Assembly: GCA_902775475.1 (NCBI GenBank) | Contig: CACYME010000001.1 | Location: 1 to 64,000 of the forward strand | DNA from: an uncultured Prevotellaceae bacterium | GTDB taxonomy: Bacteria > Bacteroidota > Bacteroidia > Bacteroidales > Bacteroidaceae | Length of the DNA: 64,000 nt | Direction: 5' to 3' | Shown here: positions 1 to 8,900 of the stretch, piece by piece | Layout: every line of letters begins with the position of its first letter | Position numbering within the stretch: position 1 is the stretch's first letter | Notes under the pieces: generated by a model | Database searches by the model: none | Seen by the model: the letters and a program-made list of their open reading frames with translations, nothing else | What the model was told of the DNA's origin: nothing | Program-made: the position numbers and the translations under genes

Positions 1-1
1 C

Positions 2-862
2 TGCGACATGAACCATCTGTTGCAAGAGGCTTCTGCCGCATCGCAGTCTGACGATGCCATGCTACGCCTGTTCGACGAGATGATGAAACGCCCAGACATC
101 AGTAAAAGCGACCTTGCAGAGTATGCCCTCCGCAAGATTGCATTGCTTGAGAAAATGGGACTCACAGACGATGCCAAGAAGACTATCGAACAATATCTTT
201 ATATGCCGGAAGTCAGGAAGCGTGAAGTGGAAAAGGCCGTTGAGAGAAAGGACTTCCTGGAAGCACTCAGGCTCATCAAGGACGGACAGAAGATAGCGGA
301 AGAGCAGAACCGAAGCATCAGAGAGTGGAAAAAACTGGAACTCAATATTTACCGGCAGACGCATGATGAACCGATGCAGGCCAAGCTGTGCCGTGAACTA
401 TTTGTGTTAGAGAACGGTTCGATGGACTATTATCGCGAGCTGAAGAAGTTGATTGCGCCAAAAGACTGGAAGGCTTTCCTCGCAAAAATGCTGAGTGAAA
501 CCAATATGCACGCTTGGTACAGCTCCAGCATTGAGGCAGACATCTATGTCGAGGAAGAAGACTTGCAACGGCTGTACGACCTGCTTATGAACGACAAACA
601 CCACTCGTTAGACATGTTCGACAATTACGCCCATTACCTGAAGGCAACCCATTCCGCTGAACTCCTGACTGAATATGTCAGTATGTTGAAAGACTATGCC
701 TCGCGCAACATGGGAGCCAAGCACTACAGCCGCATGCGCCAATCTATGGAAGCCATGTTGAAACTGGACAACGGAAAGACTGCCGCCCACCAGTTGGCAG
801 AACATTTCCGTGAGGTCTATCGCCGCCGTCCCTCGTTCATGGCGGAAATCAGCGAATTCTGA
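2..862 (+). CDS. C-terminal part of a probable SWIM zinc-finger family protein (5' end outside window)
   Basis: The reading frame is open through the first base of the window, so only the C-terminal part (about 286 residues) is visible; the ATG at 8 is probably internal. The visible part is helical and charged, with repeated acidic/basic segments and no membrane span or signal peptide. The ending (FREVYRRRPSFMAEISEF) and the helical-repeat character resemble the region that follows the SWIM zinc finger in Bacteroidales SWIM proteins. The zinc finger itself would lie upstream, outside the window, so the family call is from memory of the tail only. No function is claimed beyond possible nucleic-acid binding. 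Confidence 0.5.
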   Translation, partial: CDMNHLLQEASAASQSDDAMLRLFDEMMKRPDISKSDLAEYALRKIALLEKMGLTDDAKKTIEQYLYMPEVRKREVEKAVERKDFLEALRLIKDGQKIAEEQNRSIREWKKLELNIYRQTHDEPMQAKLCRELFVLENGSMDYYRELKKLIAPKDWKAFLAKMLSETNMHAWYSSSIEADIYVEEEDLQRLYDLLMNDKHHSLDMFDNYAHYLKATHSAELLTEYVSMLKDYASRNMGAKHYSRMRQSMEAMLKLDNGKTAAHQLAEHFREVYRRRPSFMAEISEF

Positions 863-1007
863 AACATTAGAAAAAGTAAACTCCACGCTCATGCTGAGCG
901 ACTAAGCAGGCTGGGAATATTAATAACGAGCCGTAACCGGCGAACGCCAATGCAGTCCTTGTAAATAAGCACCCATTCTAATTCTTGGAGAACTTCTTTG
1001 GACAGCA

Positions 1008-1952
1008 TCAGCATTGGTGCCTAATCATGTCCGCATTTCTTGCAAACAGGCGGGCGACGACGGCGCCGCTGATGTTGTGCCAGACGCTAAAGACGGCACC
1101 AGGGATGGTGGCCATCGGATAGGCGGCGAAATGGAGCGTGGCAAGGCTGGAGGCGAGACCAGAGTTCTGCATGCCCACCTCGATGCTGACGGCCCTGCGC
1201 TTGGCAGTGGGCAGGCGCAGCAGATGGCCAATCAGATAGCCAATAGATAGTCCGCAAAGGTTGTGGAGCACAACGACGATAATGATGATGAGACCGCCCG
1301 CCAGCAGTTTCGAGGCATTGGCCGCAATGATGATGAGCACGATGGCACAGATGGCCAGCGACGAAACGGCGGGCAGGTAGGCCGTTGCCCGCTCGGTGAA
1401 CCTCGGCCAGAGCCACTTCGCAACCAGTCCTGCCACGATGGGCATGATGACTACCCAGAGAATACTCAGCAGCATGCCTGCCACTTCGACATCCACCGTC
1501 TGGCCCAACAGCAGCCATACCAACAAAGGTGTGACGAAAGGAGCAAGCACCGTCGAGGTGGCCGTCATGCCGACACTCAGTGCGAGGTCGCCTTTGGCCA
1601 GATAGGTGATGACGTTCGAGGCCGTGCCACCAGGGCAGCAACCAACGAGAACGACGCCCACGGTGAGGGCCTCGTCGAGCGCGAACAGCAGACTGAGCAT
1701 CCAAGCCAGCAGGGGCATCACCGTAAACTGCGCCAGGCAGCCGATGGCGATATCCCGAGGACGGCTGAACACGATGCGGAAGTCGTCGATGCGAAGTGCC
1801 ATGCCCATGCCAAACATAATCAGGCCGAGCAACGGACTGATGATACTGGGCTTCATGCCGCTGAATGTGTTGGGTGTCAGCAGGGCCAGCACTGCCGACA
1901 GCAGCACCAGCAACCCCATATAGTCAGAAATCAGTTTGCAGATTCTTTTCAT
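1008..1952 (-). CDS. Bile acid:sodium symporter (BASS) family transporter
   Basis: A 314-residue inner-membrane protein with about nine to ten hydrophobic helices. The motif GCCPGGTASN, about a third of the way along, is the conserved BASS signature at the crossed-helix sodium site, and GMQNSGLA near the C terminus is the second conserved stretch. Family members carry organic anions such as bile acids, pantoate or 2-keto acids with Na+; the substrate cannot be read from sequence. The frame is open 15 codons upstream, but the ATG at 1952 is preferred because AAAGGA precedes it and it begins directly at the membrane domain (MKRICKLISDYMG). It is transcribed away from the pseudogene region. Confidence 0.85.
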   Translation of the reverse strand: MKRICKLISDYMGLLVLLSAVLALLTPNTFSGMKPSIISPLLGLIMFGMGMALRIDDFRIVFSRPRDIAIGCLAQFTVMPLLAWMLSLLFALDEALTVGVVLVGCCPGGTASNVITYLAKGDLALSVGMTATSTVLAPFVTPLLVWLLLGQTVDVEVAGMLLSILWVVIMPIVAGLVAKWLWPRFTERATAYLPAVSSLAICAIVLIIIAANASKLLAGGLIIIIVVVLHNLCGLSIGYLIGHLLRLPTAKRRAVSIEVGMQNSGLASSLATLHFAAYPMATIPGAVFSVWHNISGAVVARLFARNADMIRHQC

Positions 1953-1994
1953 TGTCCTTTTATTGTAATCATCACATATCGCAGAAATTGAGGG

Positions 1995-2002
1995 CAAAGT
2001 TA
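1995..2002 (-). promoter_or_regulatory. Putative -7 element for the BASS transporter gene
   Basis: Read on the minus strand this is TAACTTTG, an exact match to the Bacteroidota -7 consensus TAnnTTTG, 42 bases upstream of the ATG at 1952. No clear -33 TTTG is present at the expected distance. Confidence 0.55.
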
Positions 2003-2043
2003 CAAAAAATAATTGAAAAGATGGCTATTCCGATGGTTTTTCG

Positions 2044-2051
2044 TATATTTG
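2044..2051 (+). promoter_or_regulatory. Putative -7 element retained upstream of the sod remnant
   Basis: TATATTTG matches TAnnTTTG and lies 28 bases before the original superoxide dismutase start codon at 2080. The promoter seems to have survived although the gene is destroyed. Confidence 0.45.
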
Positions 2052-2079
2052 CACTCGAATAAACAATACTAAAAGCAAT

Positions 2080-2284
2080 ATGACAAGATTTGAACTGCCA
2101 ACGATGGCAAGCTCATCATCACGCAGGAGCCGAATGCCGGCAATCCGCTGACGAAGGGCCTCACTCCCCTGCTCACCTTCGACGTCTCTACTATCTTGAC
2201 TATCTGAACCGCCGCCCCGACCATCTGGCAGCCCTCTGGCAGCTCATCAACTGGGACGAAATCAGTCGTCGGTTGCTCGCATGA
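2080..2284 (+). pseudogene. sodB: Superoxide dismutase (Fe/Mn) remnant with two deletions
   Basis: The start region reads MTRFELP, like the N terminus of Bacteroidales SOD, then jumps out of frame at 2103 to [20 protein letters not shown] and TPLLTFDV, which belong near the C terminus. About 120 codons, including the first metal ligands, are missing. A second deletion of about 10 bp follows TTFDV codons: the bases that should encode W-E-H-A are gone, removing the metal-binding D-x-W-E-H signature, and the frame shifts again before [18 protein letters not shown]. The end overlaps the next remnant. The protein cannot be functional; the homology itself is very clear. Confidence 0.85.
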
Positions 2285-2463
2285 CAGTCAAGGATGTCTT
2301 TGATGCAGCCTTAGAGCGTATGCTGCCCAGCGTTCCCGACAGAGACATCATTGCCCAGCAGGGCGACACCATCGTCTTCGTGGAAGTGAAGACCCGCAAC
2401 AGCCGCGACTTTGCCGACCCCGTCACAGCTGTAAACTATCGTCTCTCAACTCTCAACTCTTAA
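2281..2463 (+). pseudogene. yraN: YraN/UPF0102 endonuclease-fold protein fragment
   Basis: Residues about 20-54 read RDIIAQQGDTIVFVEVKTR then DFADPVTAVNYR, the conserved core of YraN family proteins (D...E-V-K nuclease-like motif). Intact proteins are about 115-125 residues; here the N-terminal helix is missing and the C-terminal half is replaced by LSTLNS-stop, which is translation of the CTCAACT tandem repeat that follows. It overlaps the sod remnant by four bases. The 60-codon frame is open, but it lacks most of the fold, so it is treated as a gene fragment. Confidence 0.75.
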
Positions 2464-2472
2464 CTCTCAACT
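2443..2472. repeat. CTCAACT short tandem repeat
   Basis: Degenerate repeats of CTCAACT and CTTAACT, ending ten bases before the ATG of the DNA alkylation repair gene. The same unit recurs at 36331-36365 and 51778-51850. Here it provides the last codons and stop of the yraN fragment and occupies the 5' leader of the next gene. Confidence 0.8.
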
Positions 2473-2481
2473 AAAAAGAAT

Positions 2482-3315
2482 ATGACAGCAAAAGGAATAA
2501 TCCGATATATGGAGTCGCTACACGATGAGGAGCAGCGGCAGGTGCTGATGCGCTTCTTCAAGACGGGGCCTGGCGAATACGGCTATGGCGACGAGTTCTT
2601 AGGCATCAAGGTGCCGCAGACACGGGAGGTCGTCAAGATGGCAGCTAAGGATACGCCGCTGAGCGAGATTCCCGAACTGCTGATGTGCCGCTGGCACGAG
2701 GTGAGGCTCTGCGGACTGCTCCTGCTCGTATGGCACTTCGAGCGACAGGCCACGAAGCGGCTCGTCAACGACGCGGAGGCCATGAGCAGGCGCGACGACA
2801 TCGTGATGCTCTACCTGAAGCATGCCGAGCGGGCCAACAACTGGGACCTGGTGGACATGTCGGCACCGAAGATTCTGGGGCACTGGCTGATGTTGCCCTC
2901 GGCCCTCGGCGACAGCGACTATAAGATAAAGGTGCTCGACCATCTTGCTGCCAGTCCCTGCCTGTGGAAGCAGCGCATGAGCATCGTCTGCACGTGGAAG
3001 ACCTCGCAGATGGGCGATGCCTCGTGGTGCCTACGCTATGCCGAGCAGCACCTGCACCATCCGCACGACCTGATGCACAAGGCTGCGATTAAGCGAGGGC
3101 AGGCTCAAACGAGTTTGAGCCATGCTGAGCGTGAGCAGGCCCGACTCATGTCAATGGCCGTGGGCTGGATGCTCCGCGAGATGGGCAAGCGAGTCTCGAT
3201 GGACTTGCTGCGCGACTTCCTTCGGCAGCATGCCCGCGAGATGCCCCGCACCGCCCTGCGCTATGCCATCGAAAAGATGGACGACGAGGAGCGCAAATAC
3301 TGGATGAACGTGTAG
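2482..3315 (+). CDS. DNA alkylation repair protein (AlkD family)
   Basis: A 277-residue alpha-helical HEAT-like repeat protein. Family features include GIKVPQTREVVK near residue 42, NNWDLVDMSAPKILG near 115-130 and the C-terminal LRYAIEKMDDEERKYWM. AlkD glycosylases remove bulky or cationic alkyl-purines (3-methyladenine, 7-methylguanine) without base flipping. The usual continuous stretch DLMHKA-VGWMLREMGKR is interrupted at about residues 203-225 by AIKRGQAQTSLSHAEREQ and a few more residues, encoded by a palindromic insert. The frame stays open, so the protein may still fold with an extra loop. The tandem CTCAACT tract fills its leader. Confidence 0.85.
   Translation: MTAKGIIRYMESLHDEEQRQVLMRFFKTGPGEYGYGDEFLGIKVPQTREVVKMAAKDTPLSEIPELLMCRWHEVRLCGLLLLVWHFERQATKRLVNDAEAMSRRDDIVMLYLKHAERANNWDLVDMSAPKILGHWLMLPSALGDSDYKIKVLDHLAASPCLWKQRMSIVCTWKTSQMGDASWCLRYAEQHLHHPHDLMHKAAIKRGQAQTSLSHAEREQARLMSMAVGWMLREMGKRVSMDLLRDFLRQHAREMPRTALRYAIEKMDDEERKYWMNV
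3102..3121. repeat. Perfect palindrome inside the alkD-like gene
   Basis: GGCTCAAAC and GTTTGAGCC form a 9-bp perfect stem with a GA loop, in the centre of an in-frame stretch of about 70 bases absent from the expected family pattern. The following CATGCTGAGCG...AGCAGGC is partly echoed in the gap at about 889-911. Confidence 0.7.
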
Positions 3316-3348
3316 GAAAACCCACACTCAAATCCCATGCCTCAAGCC

Positions 3349-5727
3349 CTACAGCAGCTCCTGCAGCCTTCTGAAAGCGGGAGCCAGCAGGGTGGTCTCT
3401 GCTTCCTGGCCAGCAGGCGAGCGGAAAATGCAGCGTCGCTGCTTGGGCAATAGCGAACTCACATGGTGGATGTTCAGCAGCGTGCTGCGGTCGGCACGAA
3501 CGAACACTTCGGGGCTGAGCATCTTCTCCAGCGCCCCCAGACTGACGAGCACGGTGGTCCGGTCGTGGAAAGTCACCATCAGCGAATAGTTGCCATCGCC
3601 CTTGAAGAAGGCCACGTCCTTCACGTCGACCACGATGGTGCCGCTGGCCGTGCGCAGGGTGAGGCGCTCACCGAACGTCTTCTCCGTCATCTTCACGATG
3701 TCCTGGGCCAGCTCGCTGGCTTTCACCTCCTCTATGGCCTTCTGCCTGATGGCCTCTATCTGCTCTTCGCGCTGCAGTTTCTCGCGCTCCAGGCGAATCA
3801 TCCTGCGCCTGCCCAGTCGCCGCTCCCACCATCGGGCAGCAGTCCCCACGGCCAGTGACAGCAGCATCACCCCCAGCAGCCACACCCACCAGTGCTGCCA
3901 CCAGCGCTGGGGCGGACTGATGAAGGTGTCGGCCTCGCTCATCGCCAGCAGCTCGGCTGGGCGGAACGACGTCATCTGCTCTACGCCGGGCAGCCAGACG
4001 GTGCCGTCGGCCGTCTCGGCCATCACCGTCTTCAGCGGCTCTGTCATGGTGAAGCCGTTCAGGTGGTTGAAGAACTGCAGGTCACGGGGGCGACAGTCTT
4101 CGTCGTAGCGACAGACGAAAAGCCCGTCGACCACGGCCACGACGAGGAATCCACGGGGCGAGACATGGATGGAGCGCACCTCATGACCGTTCAGCCGCTC
4201 CATCAGGGGGTTCAGCGCCTCCACCCTACCCTTGCGGACGACGAACACCGAGTCGGCCGACGCGAAGAACACGTTGCCCCGCTGGTCGGCATCCATGGTC
4301 GAGACAATCAGCTTCTGGTCCTTATACGCCTTCTTCTCCACCCTGTGCGCCTCGTCGATGGCAAACAGCCCCGAGCTGCTGCCTATCCATAGCCGTCCGT
4401 CGCCATCGCAGGCCGAGCACCACGGGTGCAGAATCTCCATTGTCAGCGTGTCGAGTGTGGCCGTGGCAGTGTCGTAGGCCATGATGCTGTTCCTGCTGCC
4501 TACGATCAGGCACCCCCAGGCCTCGCCCACGAACTGATAGCGGTCGAGGGGCAGGCCCAGCCAGCGCAGGCCGCCGTCGGGGCCTAAGCAAGCCACGTCG
4601 CCACGGCCAGCCAGATATACGCTGTCGCCTATCCTGACGGCACTGGGAGCGTAGAACTGCTCCGGATGGTCGTCGATGAGCTGCCCGCCCACCATCACCT
4701 TCCCGTTCAGCGAGCCCGTCACCAGCCGACCGTCGGCGTCCACCGCCACCGCCCTCACGATGTCGCCCTCGTCAGAAAGCCAGTGGTTGGTGAAGCAGCG
4801 GTTGAAGTAGCAATACACACCCTGATACGTAGCCACCCACAGGCGGCCCCAGCGGTCGATGAGCACGTCGCGTATGAGGTTGAAGCCCCCGGCGAGCATC
4901 TTGACAGACGGACCCTCGCAGAGGTAGACGGAGTGTTCGTCGGCTACGATGAGACGGCCATCGCCAAGCTCCCTGACCGTCAGCCCATAGCCTGATGCCC
5001 GCCAGTCGGCCTCCGCCACCCGCCGCAGACTATCTTCGCCCACGGCATAGATGCCATCGGGGGTAAAAGCCAGCAGGGCCGAGTCGGTGCGCAGCAGCGT
5101 GAAGACGTCGCCTCGGTCTGTCAGTTTCTCAGCCGGCAGCCCATCCGCCCTGGACCTGAAGACACCGCGCTCCACGGGCACGATGATGTCACCATCCACT
5201 GAGTCTACGTACAGCTTGCGGTCGGGAGTCATCTCGTCGAGCAGCGAGTCGGTCAGCAGGGGCGTCATGCCGCGCTTCGTCATCTGGCAGAGCCGACGAT
5301 GCCGCTCCAGGCTGTCCTCCATCAGCAAGTAGCCAACGGGCAGGCTACCCGCATTCAGGTTGTTCAACAGCCAGTGCCCCTCAGCGTCGAGCGGCATGGG
5401 TTCCACATCGTCATAGTCCACGCGCCATTGTCTGAAGAAGCCCAGGGCCCGTACTTCGTTTTCCACTTCCGCAAACCCCACGATGTTCAGTCGTCGTCCC
5501 TTCAGGAAAGGAGTGAACTCAAGGCCGTCGAAGCGCACAAAGCCCGACAGCGTACCAATATAGATATACCCGCGCGAATCTTGCCACAGCCGCTCAGCCT
5601 GCATCTGCGGCAGTCCGTCCTGTGTGGTGTAGCGCCTACAGGTCAGCTGGCTCTCCACTTGAGCATGGAGGGCGAGGCCGAAGAGGAGAGCCAGGCCCAC
5701 GATGATTGTACGTCTGAATGATTTCAT
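3349..5727 (-). CDS. Membrane-anchored beta-propeller / LytTR transcriptional regulator
   Basis: A 792-residue one-component sensor-regulator. In order: signal sequence (1-22), a periplasmic beta-propeller region (about 25-610) with repeated W-x-G/DxxGxLW blades like two-component regulator propellers, one membrane span (about 617-640, rich in W and L), a charged linker likely to form a coiled coil, and a C-terminal LytTR DNA-binding domain (about 690-792: KDVAFFKGDGNY, VFVRADRSTLLNIHHV). There is no histidine kinase or receiver domain. It is divergent from the surface-protein operon at 5909-14058, and two 9-bp direct repeats with LytTR spacing lie between them, so control of that operon is the simplest inference. 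The start codon lies almost at the predicted transcription start. Confidence 0.85.
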   Translation of the reverse strand: MKSFRRTIIVGLALLFGLALHAQVESQLTCRRYTTQDGLPQMQAERLWQDSRGYIYIGTLSGFVRFDGLEFTPFLKGRRLNIVGFAEVENEVRALGFFRQWRVDYDDVEPMPLDAEGHWLLNNLNAGSLPVGYLLMEDSLERHRRLCQMTKRGMTPLLTDSLLDEMTPDRKLYVDSVDGDIIVPVERGVFRSRADGLPAEKLTDRGDVFTLLRTDSALLAFTPDGIYAVGEDSLRRVAEADWRASGYGLTVRELGDGRLIVADEHSVYLCEGPSVKMLAGGFNLIRDVLIDRWGRLWVATYQGVYCYFNRCFTNHWLSDEGDIVRAVAVDADGRLVTGSLNGKVMVGGQLIDDHPEQFYAPSAVRIGDSVYLAGRGDVACLGPDGGLRWLGLPLDRYQFVGEAWGCLIVGSRNSIMAYDTATATLDTLTMEILHPWCSACDGDGRLWIGSSSGLFAIDEAHRVEKKAYKDQKLIVSTMDADQRGNVFFASADSVFVVRKGRVEALNPLMERLNGHEVRSIHVSPRGFLVVAVVDGLFVCRYDEDCRPRDLQFFNHLNGFTMTEPLKTVMAETADGTVWLPGVEQMTSFRPAELLAMSEADTFISPPQRWWQHWWVWLLGVMLLSLAVGTAARWWERRLGRRRMIRLEREKLQREEQIEAIRQKAIEEVKASELAQDIVKMTEKTFGERLTLRTASGTIVVDVKDVAFFKGDGNYSLMVTFHDRTTVLVSLGALEKMLSPEVFVRADRSTLLNIHHVSSLLPKQRRCIFRSPAGQEAETTLLAPAFRRLQELL

Positions 5728-5731
5728 GTCG

Positions 5732-5739
5732 CAAAGTTA
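5732..5739 (-). promoter_or_regulatory. Putative -7 element for the LytTR regulator gene
   Basis: TAACTTTG on the minus strand. Only four bases separate its last G from the ATG at 5727, so transcripts would be essentially leaderless. Confidence 0.55.
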
Positions 5740-5785
5740 GTAATAAAAGTGAAATCAGCAAAGCATTCTGGTTAAATTATTTGCA

Positions 5786-5825
5786 GCCCCTGCCGAGTTC
5801 GTCACTCGCAGGGGCCAGTTCGTCA
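5786..5825. promoter_or_regulatory. Predicted LytTR operator: two AGTTCGTCA direct repeats plus stem-loop
   Basis: AGTTCGTCA occurs exactly at 5796-5804 and 5817-5825, 21 bp start to start with a 12-bp spacer. This is the two-helical-turn geometry known for LytTR proteins such as AgrA and ComE. The first copy sits in the loop of an 8-bp inverted repeat (GCCCCTGC 5786-5793, GCAGGGGC 5808-5815). The downstream copy ends 41 bases before the -7 box at 5867. A weaker third match is AGCCTGTCA at 5831-5839. The binding role is inferred from spacing and from the divergent LytTR gene. Confidence 0.6.
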
Positions 5826-5866
5826 AAAACAGCCTGTCAAAGGCCCTCATTATCGCAGTTTTTCCG

Positions 5867-5874
5867 TACATTTG
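5867..5874 (+). promoter_or_regulatory. Putative -7 element of the surface-protein operon
   Basis: TACATTTG matches TAnnTTTG, 34 bases before the ATG at 5909. No TTTG or TTG is found at the -33 position, which fits a promoter that needs an activator bound upstream. Confidence 0.55.
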
Positions 5875-5908
5875 CCACATAAAATACAAAACAAAATCCA
5901 ATTTCATC

Positions 5909-8900
5909 ATGAAACAAAAAAGAATGATCATCAAGAGGCTATTGCTCTCTTTGCTCTTCATGGCAGGCACTGCCGCAGGAGCGACGGCACAGGACATGAT
6001 CGCCACGCCGCTGACCTTCGAGGCGGTGGAGGCAGGTGCCATCAACATCATCAATCCCAACGGGCTGACCATTGAGTACAGCAAGGACGGCACGTCGTGG
6101 ACAGCATCCAGTACCGACCCCATCAGCATCAGCGTGGCCGTCGGCGACCAGGTGCGCTTCCGTGGCGACAATCCCGCCTATGGCAAATTCGACATGATGA
6201 CGGGCGAGAGCTATACCCGCTTCACGGCCACCAACGACGTCTATGTCTATGGCAACGTGATGAGCCTCATCAGCAGCACCGGCTACCCCACCCTCACGAC
6301 GCTCGAAAGGGTCGGCGGCAGCGACGAGTACGCCATGGACATCAACCTGGCTTTCCTCTTCTCTACGCCTGAGGATGGTTCCAACTGGGCTCCGAAGAAC
6401 AACACCACCATCAAGAACCACCCCACGAAGGACATCGTGCTGCCGGCCACGAACGCCACCCGTAGCGGCTATATGTATATGTTCGCGGGATGCCAGGGGC
6501 TGACGCGCGCTCCCGAGCTGCCCGCCACTGACCTCTCGACGGGCTGCTACCACCGCATGTTCGACAGCTGTACCGCCTTGGAGAAGGCTCCCGTGCTGGC
6601 CGCCGCCACCGTGCCGATGTCTGCCTACAGCTGCATGTTCGCTGGCTGTTCGAACCTGAAATATGTGAAGTGCCTGGCCACCGACATCTCTGCCGACGAC
6701 TGCACTGGCGGATGGCTGACGGGCGTGGCCGCCGAGGGCATCTTCATCAAGGCCGAGGGCATGAACAACTGGACAGTGGGTCCGCAGGGTAAGTGGAACG
6801 AGGTGAACGGCATCCCCGCCGGATGGGCCGTTTCGTCAGAGACGCCGCTGACGCTCGAGGCCGTCGAAGCAGGAACCATCAACATTAAAAACCCGAAGGG
6901 CCTCACCATCGAGTGGAGCAAGGACGGCGCAACGTGGACAGCCGCTGATGGCAATCCCATCAGCATCAGTGTCAGCACTGGGGATGTGGTGCAGCTGAGG
7001 GGCGACAATGCCTGCTATGGCTATGACGCATCGGGCATGCCTACCCACATCACCGCCACCAACGACGTCTATGTCTATGGCAACATCATGAGCTTAGTGC
7101 ACAAGGACGACTTTGCCACCAACAACACGCTGACCGCCGAGATGGCTTTCTGCGAGCTGTTCTGCGCCGACGACTACGGTGAGACGGCCAGCACCACCAT
7201 CAAGAGCCATCCTACGAAGGACCTGCTACTGCCCACCACGAGTCTGCCTATGGGAGCCTATATGTATATGTTCGCAAACTGCCAAGGCCTGGAGCGTGCT
7301 CCCGAGTTGCCCGCCATGACGCTGGGTCCCGCCTGCTACCACCGCATGTTCGGCGACTGCACGTCGCTGGCCGCCGCTCCCAAGCTGCCTGCCACGACGC
7401 TGGCCGATGAGTGCTACTTCTCCATGTTCGACGGCTGCACAGCACTGATCACAGCCCCCGAACTGCCCGCTACCACCCTCGTCGGCGGCTGCTACAGCGA
7501 GATGTTTGCCCACTGCACGTCGCTCACCAAAGCCCCCGTGCTCAATGCCACGACGCTGGCCAACAACTGCTATGAAGGCATGTTCGACGGTTGCTCAAAG
7601 CTCAGCTACGTGAAGTGTCTGGCCACCGACCTGGGCGCTAAGTTCGACGATTACTATACTTCCACGCATCGCTGGCTCGACGGAGTGTCGCCCACCGGCA
7701 CCTTCGTCAAGGCCGTCGGCATGGACGACTGGCTCATGGACACAGCCAACGGCATTCCCGCCGGATGGACGGTGAAGGAAGGCACCAACTTCGATCCCAC
7801 CAAGGCCCCACTGACCATCGAGGCCACCGAGGACGCCACCACCGTGGCCATCAACAACCCGCTGGGACTGTTCATCAACTTCGACAAGTACGATGCCACC
7901 GGCAATCTGCTCATCTCCGGTTCTTCTTCCGGCACCACCATCACCATCGACGGAATTGACGCAGGAGGCTATGTGCAGCTGAGCGGATATAACGCTGCCT
8001 ACTCTTCCGACGGCACGGCAGACAACAGCACAGGCATCTCCGTTGACAAGGACTATTATCTCTACGGCAACATCATGAGCTTGACAGACGGCGACGACTA
8101 CGCCACGCTGACCACGCTGACCGGCAACTACGCCTTTGCACGCCTATTCCGCAACGACAGCCATCTGAAAAACCATCCCACGAAGGAACTGGTGCTGCCT
8201 GCCACAGAGCTGGCAGAGCGTTGCTACTATCAGATGTTCTATGGTTGCAGCAGTCTGGAGAAGGCTCCCGACCTGATAGCCACCAAGTTAGAGGGCAACT
8301 GCTACGAGCACATGTTCATGAACTGCAAATCGCTGAACTACGTGAAGTGCCTTGCCACCGACCTGGGCGACGAGACCTGCACCGACGGATGGCTGACCAA
8401 TGTGGCCCCCACGGGAACCTTCGTGCAGGCCGCCGGTGCCGACTGGAGCCAGAAAGGCACCACCGAGGGCACCGACTATGACGACCCCTCGCTGCCCATG
8501 ACCTTCGTTCATGGCATCCCCGAGAGCTGGACGGTGAAGACTGTCTACGCCGTCACCATGCCGTCGTCGGGCATCGCCACCTTCAGCGCCAACGAGGCCG
8601 TAGATATCCCCGACGAGCTCACCGCCTACACATGCCCCGCCTTCGACAGCAGCACCAGCACCATCAGCCTGCAGCCCATCAACGGAGCAGTGATCCCGGC
8701 AGAGACGGGAGTGCTGCTGCGCGGCGACGCCGGAGCTTCCATCACGTTGGAGAGCGCCAGCACCGATGCAACGCCAGTGGCGACGAACCTGCTCGTGGCC
8801 GTCACCACGCCGACGCACGTGCCCGCCACCACGGGCGACATGACCAACTTCATGCTCAGCCAAGGACGCTTCATCAAGATAGCTGATGCCGACGACGACG

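Noticed and set aside
862-1007. Possible tRNA or small RNA after the first gene
   Set aside because: No cloverleaf, T-loop GTTCRA or strong hairpin could be drawn; only a partial echo of the alkD insert sequence is present.
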